Shown here piece by piece: positions 1-8,669 of a stretch of DNA of 64,000 nt. This stretch comes from Streptomyces sp. A2-16 (lineage in GTDB: Bacteria; Actinomycetota; Actinomycetes; Streptomycetales; Streptomycetaceae). The stretch covers positions 6,448,001-6,512,000 of the forward strand of contig NZ_CP063808.1 in NCBI RefSeq assembly GCF_018128905.1, given 5' to 3'. The notes below the pieces were generated by a model that saw only the letters and a program-made list of their open reading frames with translations, did no database searches and was not told the origin of the DNA. The translations under genes were made by a program, and so were the position numbers. The first letter of the stretch is position 1, and every line of letters begins with the position of its first letter.

Positions 1-319
1 AGACGGCCGTGGCGAGGGCGGCGGGGACCTCGGCGAGGAGTTGCTCCTCGGAGTCGGCCGCGCACCACCGTACGAAGGTGTCGTGGTCGGGGAGGTAGGA
101 GGTCGAGGCGGGTTCGTCACCGAGGACCAGGGCGGCCGCGTCACCGACGGGCAACAGGCCCACGCAGCCGTCGACTTCGCAGGCCCGGTCGTAGTCGGAA
201 GCCGTCTCGTCGCCGTCGGCCCCCGCCCAGAACGGCAGCACCGTCTCCGGCACCGCTATGAGCGGGCCGCCGCCCGACTCCACCCACTCCACCGCGCCCG
301 GCTCCGCGTATCGCACCAT
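1..319 (-). CDS. Imm21-like immunity protein (partial, C-terminus outside window)
   Basis: The reading frame starts at ATG 319 and runs leftwards off the window, giving 106 residues so far. The N-terminus contains WVESGGGPLIAVP followed by a YDRACEV segment and an acidic run ending in FVRWCAADSEEQLLAEVP. This is the pattern I associate with the Imm21 family of polymorphic-toxin immunity proteins, which are cytoplasmic and neutralise a cognate toxin. No signal peptide or membrane segment is visible. No toxin gene is visible to its right; the next gene is a rhodanese. The family call rests on recalled motif similarity and the C-terminal half is unseen. Confidence 0.6.
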   Translation of the reverse strand, partial: MVRYAEPGAVEWVESGGGPLIAVPETVLPFWAGADGDETASDYDRACEVDGCVGLLPVGDAAALVLGDEPASTSYLPDHDTFVRWCAADSEEQLLAEVPAALATAV

Positions 320-390
320 GGGCCAGAACCTACACGCACCGGAACCTCAGGGTTGCACCTGCACAGGAACCCCACCGGAATCCCCGGGAC

Positions 391-876
391 TCAGCAACCG
401 CAGTCCTCCGAGTCGGCCGGCGCGGTCAACGTGTCGGCGGCGCGCCGCTCACGGCCCTGCCAGGTCTCGAACTCGAAGCCCTCGCGCACCCAGTACTCGA
501 AGCCGCCGAGCATCTCCTTGACCTGGTAGCCGAGTTCGGCGAGGGCGAGTGCGGCGCGGGTGGCGCCGTTGCAGCCCGGCCCCCAGCAGTACGTCACCAC
601 CGGCACGGACCTGTCGAGGAGCTGTTCGGCCTGTTCGGCGATGAGGGCGGTGGGCAGGTGGACCGCGCCCGGGACGTGGCCCTGGTCCCAGGCGGCGGTG
701 GAGCGGGAGTCGAGGACCACGAACCCGGGGTCGCCGTCCGCGGCGAGCGCGGCGGCCACGTCGGAGACGTCGGCGTGGAAGGCGAGGGCGGCGCGGAAGT
801 GGGCGGCGGCCTCGGCCGGGGCGGCCGGGGGGACGCGCAGAACGGGGTTCGGGGTGAGCGGGGCGGTTGTCGTCAT
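391..876 (-). CDS. Rhodanese-like domain protein
   Basis: 161 residues from ATG 876. It is a single rhodanese domain: a VVLDSRS strand, then WDQGHVPGAVHLP, and an active-site loop VVTYCWGPGCNGA in which the first Cys is the expected persulfide-carrying residue. The C-terminus ends in SEDCGC, adding two further cysteines. A GTG at 924 would extend the frame by 16 residues, but ATG 876 gives the usual short hydrophilic N-terminus of this family. It is divergent from an Lrp/AsnC regulator with about 95 bp between the starts, so that regulator may control it. Likely cytoplasmic sulfur transferase or a redox/sulfur-carrier accessory; the substrate is unknown. Confidence 0.85.
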   Translation of the reverse strand: MTTTAPLTPNPVLRVPPAAPAEAAAHFRAALAFHADVSDVAAALAADGDPGFVVLDSRSTAAWDQGHVPGAVHLPTALIAEQAEQLLDRSVPVVTYCWGPGCNGATRAALALAELGYQVKEMLGGFEYWVREGFEFETWQGRERRAADTLTAPADSEDCGC

Positions 877-970
877 GGCAGGAAATCTACGGTCGGCGAC
901 CAGCAAGCTGAAGGGGGATTCCACGGCGCGAGTCTTGTCCGACCGGTGATTCCCCTGCTATTTCTCGAGC

Positions 971-1417
971 ATGACCGCGTATTCCCCGGACGCCACCGAC
1001 TGGCGCATCCTCGACGTCCTCCAGCGGGAGGGCCGGGCCAGCTTCGCCGAGCTCGCCCGTGCCGTCTCGATGTCCGCGAGCGCGGTCACCGAGCGGGTGC
1101 GGCGGCTGGAGGAGGCGGGCGTCATCCAGGGGTACGCCGCCGTCGTGGACCCCGACCGGCTGGGTCTGCCGATCCTGGCGTTCGTCCGCCTCAGGTACCC
1201 CAACGGCAACTACAAGCCCTTCCACGACCTGGTCGCCGTGACGCCCGAGATCCTGGAGGCGCACCATGTGACCGGCGACGACTGCTTCGTCATCAAGGTC
1301 GCCGCCCGCTCGATGCGGCACCTGGAGGAGGTGTCGGGCAAGATCGGCACGCTGGGTTCGGTGACCACGAGTGTCGTCTACTCCTCCCCGCTCCCCCGGC
1401 GCCCCCTGGGGCGGTGA
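971..1417 (+). CDS. Lrp/AsnC family transcriptional regulator
   Basis: 148 residues, the normal length for the family. An N-terminal winged helix-turn-helix (about residues 8-60, containing FAELARAVSMSASAVTERVRRLEEAGVI) is followed by a ligand-binding RAM/ACT-like domain (about 65-140, containing HHVTGDDCFVIKV). Such proteins form octamers or dimers and respond to amino acids or related metabolites. It is divergent from the rhodanese gene, and local control of that gene is an inference from position. No strong Shine-Dalgarno sequence precedes ATG 971. It converges on sbcC, with only 2 bp between the two stop codons. Confidence 0.92.
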   Translation: MTAYSPDATDWRILDVLQREGRASFAELARAVSMSASAVTERVRRLEEAGVIQGYAAVVDPDRLGLPILAFVRLRYPNGNYKPFHDLVAVTPEILEAHHVTGDDCFVIKVAARSMRHLEEVSGKIGTLGSVTTSVVYSSPLPRRPLGR

Positions 1418-1419
1418 CC

Positions 1420-4413
1420 TCAGACCCCGCCGCGCTGTCTCAGCACCGAACCCGACCGCCCCTTCACAACCTCCAGCTGCGCGTGGATCCGGCGGCGCAG
1501 ATCGGCCACATGGCTCACGATGCCCACGCTGCGGTCGCGTTCGCGCAGTGAGTCCAGGACGTCGAGGACCTCGTCGAGGGTCTGCTCGTCGAGGCTGCCG
1601 AAGCCCTCGTCGATGAAGAGCGTGTCGAGACGGACCCCGCCGGCCTCGTCGGTGACGACGTCCGCCAGGCCGAGGGCCAGTGCGAGCGAGGCGAAGAAGG
1701 TCTCGCCGCCCGACAGCGTGGCCGTGTCCCGCTCGCGTCCGGTCCAGGCGTCGACGACGTGCAGCCCGAGTCCGCTGCGGCCGCGGCCGCTGCGGTCGTC
1801 CGAGTGGACGAGGGTGTAGCGGCCGGACGACATCCGTTGCAGGCGCACGGTCGCGGCCGCCGCGACCTGTTCGAGACGGGCCGCGAGCACATAGGACTCC
1901 AGCCGCATCTTGCGTTCGTTGTCCGCGGAGGTGCCCGCGGCGAGCGCGGACAGGCGGGCCACCCGGTCGTACTCCCGGCGCAGCGGCGCCAGCCGTTCGA
2001 GGCCCGTGGCGGAGCGGGCGGAGAGCCGGTCGAGTTCGGCGCAGCGCCGGGCGGCCGCGTCGCGCGCGGAGGCGGCCTCGCGGACCCGGCGGGCCGCGTC
2101 GGCGGCGAGTCGCTCCGCCGCGAGGACGTCGGCGGGCGGTCGCTGCGCCGCCTCGGCGGTGTCGGCCTCGGCGAGAACGGCTCGTACGGCGGCCTCCTCG
2201 GTCTGCCACGCGTCCAGCCGGTGCTGGAGGTCACGGTGGGCCGCGTCGTCGAGGAGGGCGGCGGCCGCGGCCTGCGGGGTGTCGAAGCCGGCCCGGAAGG
2301 CGGCGTCGGCGAGGCGGGCGTCCGCGTCCTTGAGCCGCTGGGCGGTGTCCTCGGCCACGCGCGCGGTGTCGGCGGCGTCGGTGAGCAGCGCGGTCTGCCG
2401 CTCCAGCTGGGCGGCGCGGGCGGCCACGCTGCCGGCGGTTCCGCGCGCCTGGGCCAGCTCCGCTTCCAGGGTGGTTCGTTCCCGGTCCAGGGCGTCCCGG
2501 CGGGCGCCGCGGGAGGCGGTGCGCAGGGCGGCCTCCTGCTGGGCAGTCAGCCGTTGTTCGCGCTCGCGCTCGGCCTGCCGCAGCTGTTCCGTGGCGGTGT
2601 GCAGCGCCGAGGCGAGGGTGCGGACCCGGGCGTACTCACGCTCCAGGTCCTCCACCTGGACGGCGAGTTCCTCGGTGGAGGTGTCGCCGGCCTCGCCCTG
2701 GGCGGCGGCCAGCGCCCGCTGGACGAAGGCGAGGCGGCGCTCGGCCTCGGTGCGCTGTTCGTCGGCGTGCTGCGAGCCGGCGAGGGCGCGCTCCTCTGTC
2801 TCCCGGTCGACGTGTCCGGCGTCCCTGCGGGCGGGCGCGGGGTGCTCGGTGGCTCCGCAGACCGCGCAGGGTTCGCCGTCGGTGAGCTGTGCGGCGAGTT
2901 CCGCGGCGATGCCGTTCAGGCGCCGTTCCTTGACGTCCAGCCAGTCGGCACGGGCCTTCTGCGCGCGGTCCGTGGCGTCGATGACCTGCCGCTGGGCGTC
3001 GTCGGTGTCCCGGGCGAACTGGTCGCGCTGGCGGGCGGCGGCGAGTCGCTTGCGGGCGGGCTCCCGCTGCACGGCGAGCTGTTCGGCGCGGGTGGCGGCC
3101 TCCTGGGCGGACTCGACACCCTGCTGGAGCCCGGCGCGGGCCTCCTGCCACCCGGCCAGCCAGGCCTCGGCCTCCTGGAGGACGTCCTCGTCGGAGCGCT
3201 CCTCGCTGTCCAGCTCCGCGCGTTCCCTCACGAGTTCGGCGAGCCGCTGCTCGGCGCGCCGGGCCGCGTCCAGGCCGCCGAGCTCCTCGGACGCCCGGCG
3301 TGCGGCGGTGGCGAGTCCGGCGGCGCCCGCCCCCGCGAAGGTCTCCGGCAGCAGCTCCCGCGCGCGTGTCTCGGCCGCGGCCGCCCGCCGGTGCTCGGCC
3401 TCGGCCGCCTCCCGCAGCTCCAGCGCGGGCGCCACCGCCTCCGCCTTGCGGGCCCGCTCCATGCGGGCCTGCGCCTGGTGGTAGCCGTCGGACCGCTCCT
3501 CCAGCAGCGCGGCCCGCTCGCGTGCCTGGGCGAACCGGCGCTGCAGCCGGTCGACTTCGCGTACGTCGGCCAGGGCGCGCTCGGCGGCGGCCTGGGCGGA
3601 CTCGGCGGCACCGAGGGCGCAGTGGGCGATCGTCAGCTGTTCGCGGGCGGTGCTGCGGGCGACGGCGGCCGCGCTCAGGACGGCCTCGGCGAGGCCCGGC
3701 TCGCCGGGTGTCAGCTCGGGCAGTTCCATGGCGTCGCCGGCCGCCTGCTGCATGCGGTGCGCGTCGGCCAGCAAGCCGGCGTCGCCCTCGCGCACCTGCG
3801 CCTCGGCCGCGCGGCGCCGCTCGGCCAGCCGCTTCTCGACCTCGGCGAAGCGGTGGGTGTCGAAGAGCCGTCCCAGCAGTCTGCCGCGTGCCTCGGCGTC
3901 GGCCCGCAGGAAGCGCGCGAAGTCGCCCTGGGGCAGCAGCACGACCTGGCAGAACTGCTCGCGGCTCATGCCGAGCAGCTGGGTGATCTCCTCACCGATC
4001 TCCTGGTGGGACCGGCTCAGGTCCTTCCAGGCCCCGGCGGCCGCGTCGTACTCGCGCAGCCGGCTCTGCGCCTTGTCGAGGGTCGTGCCGGTGCCGCGCT
4101 TCTTGGGGCGCTCCCAGGGCGGTTGCCGGGTGATCTCCAACCGGCGCTCGGCGACGGTGAGTTCGAGCCGGATCTCGGTGCGGGCGCCGGGACCGGCGTG
4201 GTCACTGCGCAGTGCCGTCCCCTGACCGCTCTGCCGGGCGCCCGGCACCGAGCCGTACAGCGCGTAGCAGACGGCGTCGAGCACGGACGTCTTTCCGGCG
4301 CCCGTCGGCCCGTGCAGCAGGAACAGCCCGGCCGCCGACAGCTCGTCGAAGTCGACCGTCTGGGAGCCTCCGAACGGTCCGAAGGCGGTGATGTCCAGCC
4401 GGTGCAGCCTCAC
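1420..4413 (-). CDS. sbcC: SbcC-type exonuclease ATPase subunit (Rad50 homologue)
   Basis: 997 residues. An SMC-like ABC ATPase split by a long coiled coil: Walker A GPTGAGKTSVLDA near residue 36, about 700 residues of Glu/Arg/Ala-rich coiled coil, a zinc-hook CAVCG near the middle, then the C-terminal ATPase half with LSGGE and the Walker B region LFIDEGFGSLD. Together with SbcD it forms a nuclease that opens hairpins and cleaves protein-blocked or palindromic double-stranded ends. The gene overlaps the end of sbcD by 4 bp (ATGA), so the two are translationally coupled. The antisense strand carries very long spurious open frames because of codon bias. Confidence 0.97.
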   Translation of the reverse strand: MRLHRLDITAFGPFGGSQTVDFDELSAAGLFLLHGPTGAGKTSVLDAVCYALYGSVPGARQSGQGTALRSDHAGPGARTEIRLELTVAERRLEITRQPPWERPKKRGTGTTLDKAQSRLREYDAAAGAWKDLSRSHQEIGEEITQLLGMSREQFCQVVLLPQGDFARFLRADAEARGRLLGRLFDTHRFAEVEKRLAERRRAAEAQVREGDAGLLADAHRMQQAAGDAMELPELTPGEPGLAEAVLSAAAVARSTAREQLTIAHCALGAAESAQAAAERALADVREVDRLQRRFAQARERAALLEERSDGYHQAQARMERARKAEAVAPALELREAAEAEHRRAAAAETRARELLPETFAGAGAAGLATAARRASEELGGLDAARRAEQRLAELVRERAELDSEERSDEDVLQEAEAWLAGWQEARAGLQQGVESAQEAATRAEQLAVQREPARKRLAAARQRDQFARDTDDAQRQVIDATDRAQKARADWLDVKERRLNGIAAELAAQLTDGEPCAVCGATEHPAPARRDAGHVDRETEERALAGSQHADEQRTEAERRLAFVQRALAAAQGEAGDTSTEELAVQVEDLEREYARVRTLASALHTATEQLRQAEREREQRLTAQQEAALRTASRGARRDALDRERTTLEAELAQARGTAGSVAARAAQLERQTALLTDAADTARVAEDTAQRLKDADARLADAAFRAGFDTPQAAAAALLDDAAHRDLQHRLDAWQTEEAAVRAVLAEADTAEAAQRPPADVLAAERLAADAARRVREAASARDAAARRCAELDRLSARSATGLERLAPLRREYDRVARLSALAAGTSADNERKMRLESYVLAARLEQVAAAATVRLQRMSSGRYTLVHSDDRSGRGRSGLGLHVVDAWTGRERDTATLSGGETFFASLALALGLADVVTDEAGGVRLDTLFIDEGFGSLDEQTLDEVLDVLDSLRERDRSVGIVSHVADLRRRIHAQLEVVKGRSGSVLRQRGGV

Positions 4414-5573
4414 CGCGCCACCTCCCGCACGACCTCGTCCGCGCGCACGGCGTCGAACGCGTCCCGCAGCACGGCCTGTTCCCGCTCGTCGGGCCCGGCG
4501 CCGCGCACATGGGCGACGAAGTCCTCGGCGATCTCCTGGTCACTGCGCCCGGCCAGCCGCCGGGCGTACGACACCTCGGGGTCGCCCGGCGCCCGCTCGG
4601 GCTCGAACACCAGGCTGAGGGTGTGCGGGAAGCGTTCGCAGAGCCGGGCCATGGGGTCGGTGGGGCGGACCGGATCGGTGAGGGTCGCCTCCACCCAGGC
4701 CTCCTCCTGCGGCACGAGCCGCGGATCGGCGAGGAGTTCCTCCAGCGTCCCCCGGATCCGGGCCAGCGCCCGCGGCACCGGGCAGTCGACCCGCTCGGCG
4801 GTGACCGCGCCCTGCGCGTCCAGGTCGACCAGCCACATGCTCTTGCGGTGGTCGGTCTCCGAGAAGGAGTACGGCAGCGGGGAGCCGGAGTAGCGCACGC
4901 GGTCGGTGATGGTCTGGCTGCCGTGCAGATGCCCGAGGGCCACGTAGTCGACGCCGTCGAAGACACCGGCGGGCACGGCGGCCACTCCGCCCACGGTGAT
5001 GTCCCGCTCGCTGTCGCTGGCCTCGCCGCCGGTGACGAAGGCATGGGCGAGGACGACGGACCGCGTTCCCGCCGCGCGCGTCGCGAGGTCGGCGCGGACG
5101 CGGTCCATGGCGGCCGCGAGCACGGCCTCGTGACCCGCCTTCTTCACCGCGAACTCGTCCTTCACCAGGGCCGGTTCGAGATACGGCAGGCCGTAGAAGG
5201 CCACATCGCCGTGCGGGTCGGAGAGCACCACGGGAGTCCCGCAGGCCGCCGGCTCGGTCCGCAGATGAATGCCGGCGCGTCCGATGAGCCCCGCGCCGAC
5301 CCCCAGACGGCGGGCGGAGTCGTGGTTCCCGGAGATCATCACCGTCGGCACGCCGAGGTCGGCGAGCCGGTGCAGGGCGTCGTCGAACAGCTCGACCGCG
5401 GCGAGTGGCGGGACCGCGCGGTCGTACACGTCCCCCGACACGACCACCGCGTCCACCCCGTGCTCCCGCACGGCCGCGACGAGGTGACCGATGAACTCGG
5501 CCTGGGCCCCGAGCATGTTGACCCGGTGGAACGCCCGGCCGAGATGCCAGTCGGAAGTGTGCAGCAGCCTCAT
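4410..5573 (-). CDS. sbcD: SbcD-type exonuclease nuclease subunit (Mre11 homologue)
   Basis: 387 residues from the ATG at 5573 that begins MRLLHTSDWHLGR. The calcineurin-like phosphoesterase metal motifs appear in order: D and H in TSDWHLGR, D in VVSGDVYD, GNHD, a histidine in the VLAHAF segment, and ALGHLHG. The C-terminal part (about 270-387) is the SbcD capping domain. A longer frame to 5636 exists but adds an unrelated N-terminus. It is the first gene of the sbcDC operon. The product should be a Mn-dependent nuclease acting with SbcC on hairpins and blocked DNA ends. Confidence 0.97.
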   Translation of the reverse strand: MRLLHTSDWHLGRAFHRVNMLGAQAEFIGHLVAAVREHGVDAVVVSGDVYDRAVPPLAAVELFDDALHRLADLGVPTVMISGNHDSARRLGVGAGLIGRAGIHLRTEPAACGTPVVLSDPHGDVAFYGLPYLEPALVKDEFAVKKAGHEAVLAAAMDRVRADLATRAAGTRSVVLAHAFVTGGEASDSERDITVGGVAAVPAGVFDGVDYVALGHLHGSQTITDRVRYSGSPLPYSFSETDHRKSMWLVDLDAQGAVTAERVDCPVPRALARIRGTLEELLADPRLVPQEEAWVEATLTDPVRPTDPMARLCERFPHTLSLVFEPERAPGDPEVSYARRLAGRSDQEIAEDFVAHVRGAGPDEREQAVLRDAFDAVRADEVVREVAR

Positions 5574-5676
5574 GATCCCCGACCCTAACGGGCGGGTCCG
5601 ACAGCACGGGCGGTTACTCCCGTATCGCCCCGTCATGACCGGACGCAGGAAAGGACATTGTGCCCGAAAAGGGCAA

Positions 5677-6303
5677 CTAGGCGTCTCCGTACGCCTCTCC
5701 CCCGAGCTCGAACCCCGCGGTCCCCGCCGTCGCGTCCGCCAGCCACCCCCGGAACGCCTCCACGTCCGCGTCCGGCAGCCCGATCTCGATCGTGACGGCC
5801 TCGCCGTAGTGGACGTCGCGCACCTCGCGGCCGGTCGAGCGCAGGTCGTTCTGCACCTTGCCCGCGCGCTGGTGGTCGACGGTGACCGTGGCGAGGCGGA
5901 ACCGGCGGCGGGTCAGGGTGCCCAGGGCGTCCAGGGCCTCGCCCACCGCGCCGCCGTAGGCCCTGATGAGTCCGCCCGCGCCGAGCTTGACGCCGCCGTA
6001 GTAGCGGGTGACGACGGCGACGGCGTACCGCATGTCGCGGCGCAGCAGCATCTGGAGCATGGGGACGCCCGCAGTGCCGCCGGGTTCGCCGTCGTCGCTC
6101 GCCTTCTGGATCGCGGCGTCGGCGCCGATGACGTACGCGAAGCAGTTGTGCGTGGCGTCGGCGTGTTCCCTGCGGACGGACGCGATGAAGTCCTGGGCCT
6201 CCCGCTCGGTGGCCGCCGGGGCGAGGGCGCACAGGAAGCGGGAGCGGTTGACCTCGGTCTCGTGCACGCCCGCGCGGGCCACTGTGCGGTACTCGTCCTG
6301 CAT
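5677..6303 (-). CDS. YigZ/IMPACT family protein
   Basis: 208 residues starting MQDEYRTVARAGVHETEVNRSRF. The N-terminal UPF0029/IMPACT domain (about 15-130) contains SDDGEPGGTAGVPML and VVTRYYGGVKLGAGGL, both diagnostic of the family. A smaller C-terminal DUF1949-type ferredoxin-like domain (about 140-205) follows. Bacterial YigZ proteins are cytosolic and have an RNA/ribosome-linked fold, but their molecular role is poorly defined. The gene stands alone, about 100 bp downstream of sbcD and on the same strand. Confidence 0.93.
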   Translation of the reverse strand: MQDEYRTVARAGVHETEVNRSRFLCALAPAATEREAQDFIASVRREHADATHNCFAYVIGADAAIQKASDDGEPGGTAGVPMLQMLLRRDMRYAVAVVTRYYGGVKLGAGGLIRAYGGAVGEALDALGTLTRRRFRLATVTVDHQRAGKVQNDLRSTGREVRDVHYGEAVTIEIGLPDADVEAFRGWLADATAGTAGFELGGEAYGDA

Positions 6304-6347
6304 CCGGCCAGCCTAATCCGTGGTGCGGAGCCTCCCGACGGGCCCGC

Positions 6348-6890
6348 TCACGGCTTCCTCCCCCGCGGTACCAGCACGGACGTGAGCAGCGCCGTCCCCG
6401 GACCCAGCGCCCGCCAGGACGTGCCGTGCCAGGCCAGGACCGCGATCGCCGAGGTCGGGAACTTCACCCGCACCTCGTCCAGCGCGTCGTCGAGGCCGTC
6501 CCCGGCCAGGGTGAGCACCAGGTCCTCCAGACCGGGGTTGTGCCCCACGAGGAGCAGGGTCACGACCTCGGGAGGTGTCTCGTGCACGGCCGCCAGCAAC
6601 TCGGGTACGTCGGCCCCGTACAGCTCCGCGTCGAGGCGTACCGGCGGCGGGGTGCCCCACTGGGCGGACGCCAGCTCCCAGGTCTGCCGGGCGCGTACGG
6701 CGGTGGAGCACAGGGCGAGGTCGGGGAGCAGGTCGGAGGCGGCGAGGACGCGGCCCGCCTCCGGCGCGTCCCGGCGGCCGCGGGGCCCGAGGGGGCGTTC
6801 GTGGTCGGCGACGCCTTCGGGCCAGGCGGACTTGGCGTGCCGGAGCACCACCAGCCGGCGCAGCGGGCCCGCCCCGGTGCGCGCGCTCAT
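6348..6890 (-). CDS. SixA-type histidine phosphatase family protein
   Basis: 180 residues. The phosphoglycerate-mutase-like catalytic core begins with VVLRHAKSAWP, an RHG-type motif with the nucleophilic His. It continues with a second Arg in CSTAVRARQTWE, and LLVGHNPGLEDL supplies the second catalytic His. The compact size and RHAKS motif fit the SixA group, which dephosphorylates phosphohistidine on proteins. Its ATG overlaps the stop of the upstream 238-aa gene (ATGA, 6887-6890), so the two are probably co-translated. The phosphoprotein target is unknown. Confidence 0.9.
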   Translation of the reverse strand: MSARTGAGPLRRLVVLRHAKSAWPEGVADHERPLGPRGRRDAPEAGRVLAASDLLPDLALCSTAVRARQTWELASAQWGTPPPVRLDAELYGADVPELLAAVHETPPEVVTLLLVGHNPGLEDLVLTLAGDGLDDALDEVRVKFPTSAIAVLAWHGTSWRALGPGTALLTSVLVPRGRKP

Positions 6891-7603
6891 GCCGGGGACC
6901 CCAGATCTCGGGTGAGTTCGAGCCCGAGCAGCCGGTCCGCGTAGGCGTACGTCTCGAAGCGGGCGCCCTCGGGCAGCTCCGACTCCTCGACCCAGTGCAG
7001 CACCTCGAGGACCTCGGGCACGTCCAGGTCGTCCTCCCAGGCGGTACGGAGCCGTCCGCGCACCTTCTCCGGGACGGGCCGTGAGGGGTGCCGGGCCCAG
7101 GCGGCGACGGCCCGGCGCCAGCGTACGAGGGTGTCGCGGGCCTCGGCCAGGGCCGCTTCGTCCAGCCGTGCGGGCGTGCTCCGGGGCGGGGTGAGCAGGG
7201 CGAGGCGGATCTCGGCGGGGTCGGCGCCCCTGGGGAGGTTCGGTGTCCGGACGGGCGCGACGGCGACCCGGACCCCGTCGGGGGTCTCACCGCCCTCCCC
7301 GACGACATGGACGGCCTGGCTCTCGCCCCAGCCGGGGCCGACGTCCCGGCGGTCCTCGAAGGGCCGGATGCCGAGGGCGGCGGCGGCCGCGTGCAGCTCC
7401 GCCTGTTCGCTCCGGCCGGTGAGCAGCGCCCACACGGGCGTACCGCCGATCTCCAGGGCACGGACGAGGAGGTCGGCGACGAGCAGGACTCGGAGGGCGG
7501 AGGCGTCGTAGCCCGGGACATGGACCTCGACTCGGGTCAGGCCCCTGCGGGCGGGGACGGCGTCGACGGGCTCGCCGGTTCGGGCGTCGGTGATGCGCAG
7601 CAC
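6887..7603 (-). CDS. Conserved protein, possibly related to the cysteinyl-tRNA synthetase fold
   Basis: 238 residues from GTG 7603 (VLRITDARTGEPVDAVP). The first 75 residues, with VEVHVPGYDASALRVLLVADLLVRALE, resemble the Rossmann entry of CysRS/MshC-type proteins. However, the class-I HIGH and KMSKS signatures and zinc ligands are absent, so aminoacylation is not expected. The rest is helical, with an acidic EDDLDVPEVLEVLHWVEESELPEG segment. No good ribosome-binding site precedes the GTG, so the start is uncertain. It is translationally coupled to the SixA-like phosphatase. The CysRS link is a weak recollection; otherwise treat it as a conserved actinobacterial protein of unknown function. 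Confidence 0.6.
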   Translation of the reverse strand: MLRITDARTGEPVDAVPARRGLTRVEVHVPGYDASALRVLLVADLLVRALEIGGTPVWALLTGRSEQAELHAAAAALGIRPFEDRRDVGPGWGESQAVHVVGEGGETPDGVRVAVAPVRTPNLPRGADPAEIRLALLTPPRSTPARLDEAALAEARDTLVRWRRAVAAWARHPSRPVPEKVRGRLRTAWEDDLDVPEVLEVLHWVEESELPEGARFETYAYADRLLGLELTRDLGSPA

Positions 7604-7700
7604 GCAGCGAGCGTAGGCGGGCGAGGCGCCCCGCGCAGGTGACTGACCGGTATTTCGGACACGGACACGGGATTCGACCGACCTCGTCCGTTCCGCCGGC

Positions 7701-7871
7701 TCACTCGTCGACGTGCGGCAGGTGGTCGCGGACGCGGTCGAGCACGGCGAGCGCGGACGTCCCGCCCAGGGCGTCGGCCGCCGGCGGCAGGACGACCGCA
7801 GCCGTGGCGCCTCGTCGGCCAGGGCCACCGTGCGGGGGCGCCGGGCGGACCTGGGGTCCCCCGCTCGGGGT
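7701..7871 (-). pseudogene. Possible remnant coding fragment
   Basis: Between the CysRS-like gene and the response regulator lies about 270 bp without an assigned gene. One minus-strand frame reads like a protein C-terminus ending ALAVLDRVRDHLPHVDE at a TGA at 7701. That frame has no plausible start or ribosome-binding site and runs into the response-regulator gene upstream. I read it as a decayed gene end or chance coding-like sequence. I do not recognise the family. Confidence 0.25.
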
Positions 7872-7872
7872 C

Positions 7873-8574
7873 TCACCGTGCGGGTCGGTTCTCCGGCTCG
7901 GGCTGCTCCAGCTGTGAGGCCAGGACCGCGGCCTGGACGCGGCGCTGCACGCCGAGTTTGGCCAGCAGCCGGGAGATGTGGTTCTTGACCGTCTTCTCGG
8001 ACAGGTAGAGCTTCTTGCCGATCTCGCGGTTGGTCAGACCGTCGCCGATGAGGGCGAGGATGTCCCGCTCACGAGGGGACAGGCTCGCGAGTTCCGGCGC
8101 GATGGTCGGCGTCTCGGCCGGGTCGGCGCGCAGCGAGCGCATGAGACGGGCCGTGGTCGCGGGGTCCAGCATGGACTGGCCGGATGCGACCGTACGGACC
8201 GCCGAGACCAGGTCGGATCCCCTGATCTGCTTGAGGACATAGCCGGAGGCCCCGGCCATGATGGCGTCGAGCAGGGCGTCCTCGTCGTCGAAGGACGTCA
8301 GCATCAGACAGGCCAGCTCCGGCATCTGGCTGCGCAGTTCGCGGCAGACGGTGATGCCGTCGCCGTCCGGGAGACGTACGTCGAGCACGGCCACGTGGGG
8401 GCGCAGCGCCGGGCCGCGGACCAGGGCGTGCTCGACGGTGCCGGCGTCGCCGACCACGGAGATGTCCGGTTCGGCGTCGAGCAGGTCGGTCAGGCCCCGT
8501 CGTACGACCTCGTGGTCGTCCAGCAGGAAGACACGGATCGGGTGGTCTTCCGTGAAGGTGCCTGGCTCGGTCAT
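7873..8574 (-). CDS. NarL/DevR-type response regulator (OsdR-like)
   Basis: 233 residues. The receiver domain (about 13-130) has the acidic pair LLDDHE, the predicted phospho-acceptor Asp65 in VAVLDVRLPDGDG, and the conserved Lys in YVLKQI. A LuxR-type helix-turn-helix (about 160-225) contains LSPRERDILALIGDGLTNREIGKKLYLSEKTVKNH, written here only as a landmark. The family includes DevR/DosR of Mycobacterium and OsdR of Streptomyces, which control hypoxia and dormancy genes. A perfect palindrome at 8656-8669 lies 82 bp upstream, suggesting autoregulation. The likely partner kinase is at 15348-17078, in the same island. Confidence 0.92.
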   Translation of the reverse strand: MTEPGTFTEDHPIRVFLLDDHEVVRRGLTDLLDAEPDISVVGDAGTVEHALVRGPALRPHVAVLDVRLPDGDGITVCRELRSQMPELACLMLTSFDDEDALLDAIMAGASGYVLKQIRGSDLVSAVRTVASGQSMLDPATTARLMRSLRADPAETPTIAPELASLSPRERDILALIGDGLTNREIGKKLYLSEKTVKNHISRLLAKLGVQRRVQAAVLASQLEQPEPENRPAR

Positions 8575-8640
8575 GACGACCCCTCGTCTCCGGTGGCGAG
8601 CGGACTGCGGTCGGTCCGTGGAACGATCATTGCTCCCGGG

Positions 8641-8669
8641 GGGCCGAATGCACTAGGGCCGACCGGCCC
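8641..8669. promoter_or_regulatory. DevR/OsdR-type operator upstream of the response regulator
   Basis: GGGCCGACCGGCCC at 8656-8669 is a perfect inverted repeat with a 2-bp centre, extending to a 20-bp palindrome CTAGGGCCGACCGGCCCTAG. It keeps the GGG-N-C-N4-G-N-CCC spacing of the mycobacterial DosR box. A second, degenerate copy (GGGCCGAATG) starts at 8641, 15 bp away, giving the tandem layout common at DevR promoters. It lies 82 bp upstream of the response-regulator start. Identical half-sites recur at 10661 and 11219. The binding protein is inferred. Confidence 0.6.

Noticed and set aside
1759-4893. 1044-aa + strand open frame opposite sbcC/sbcD
   Set aside because: Antisense shadow of two certain genes. 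Its Gly/Leu/Val-rich translation has no recognisable domain and comes from GC codon bias.
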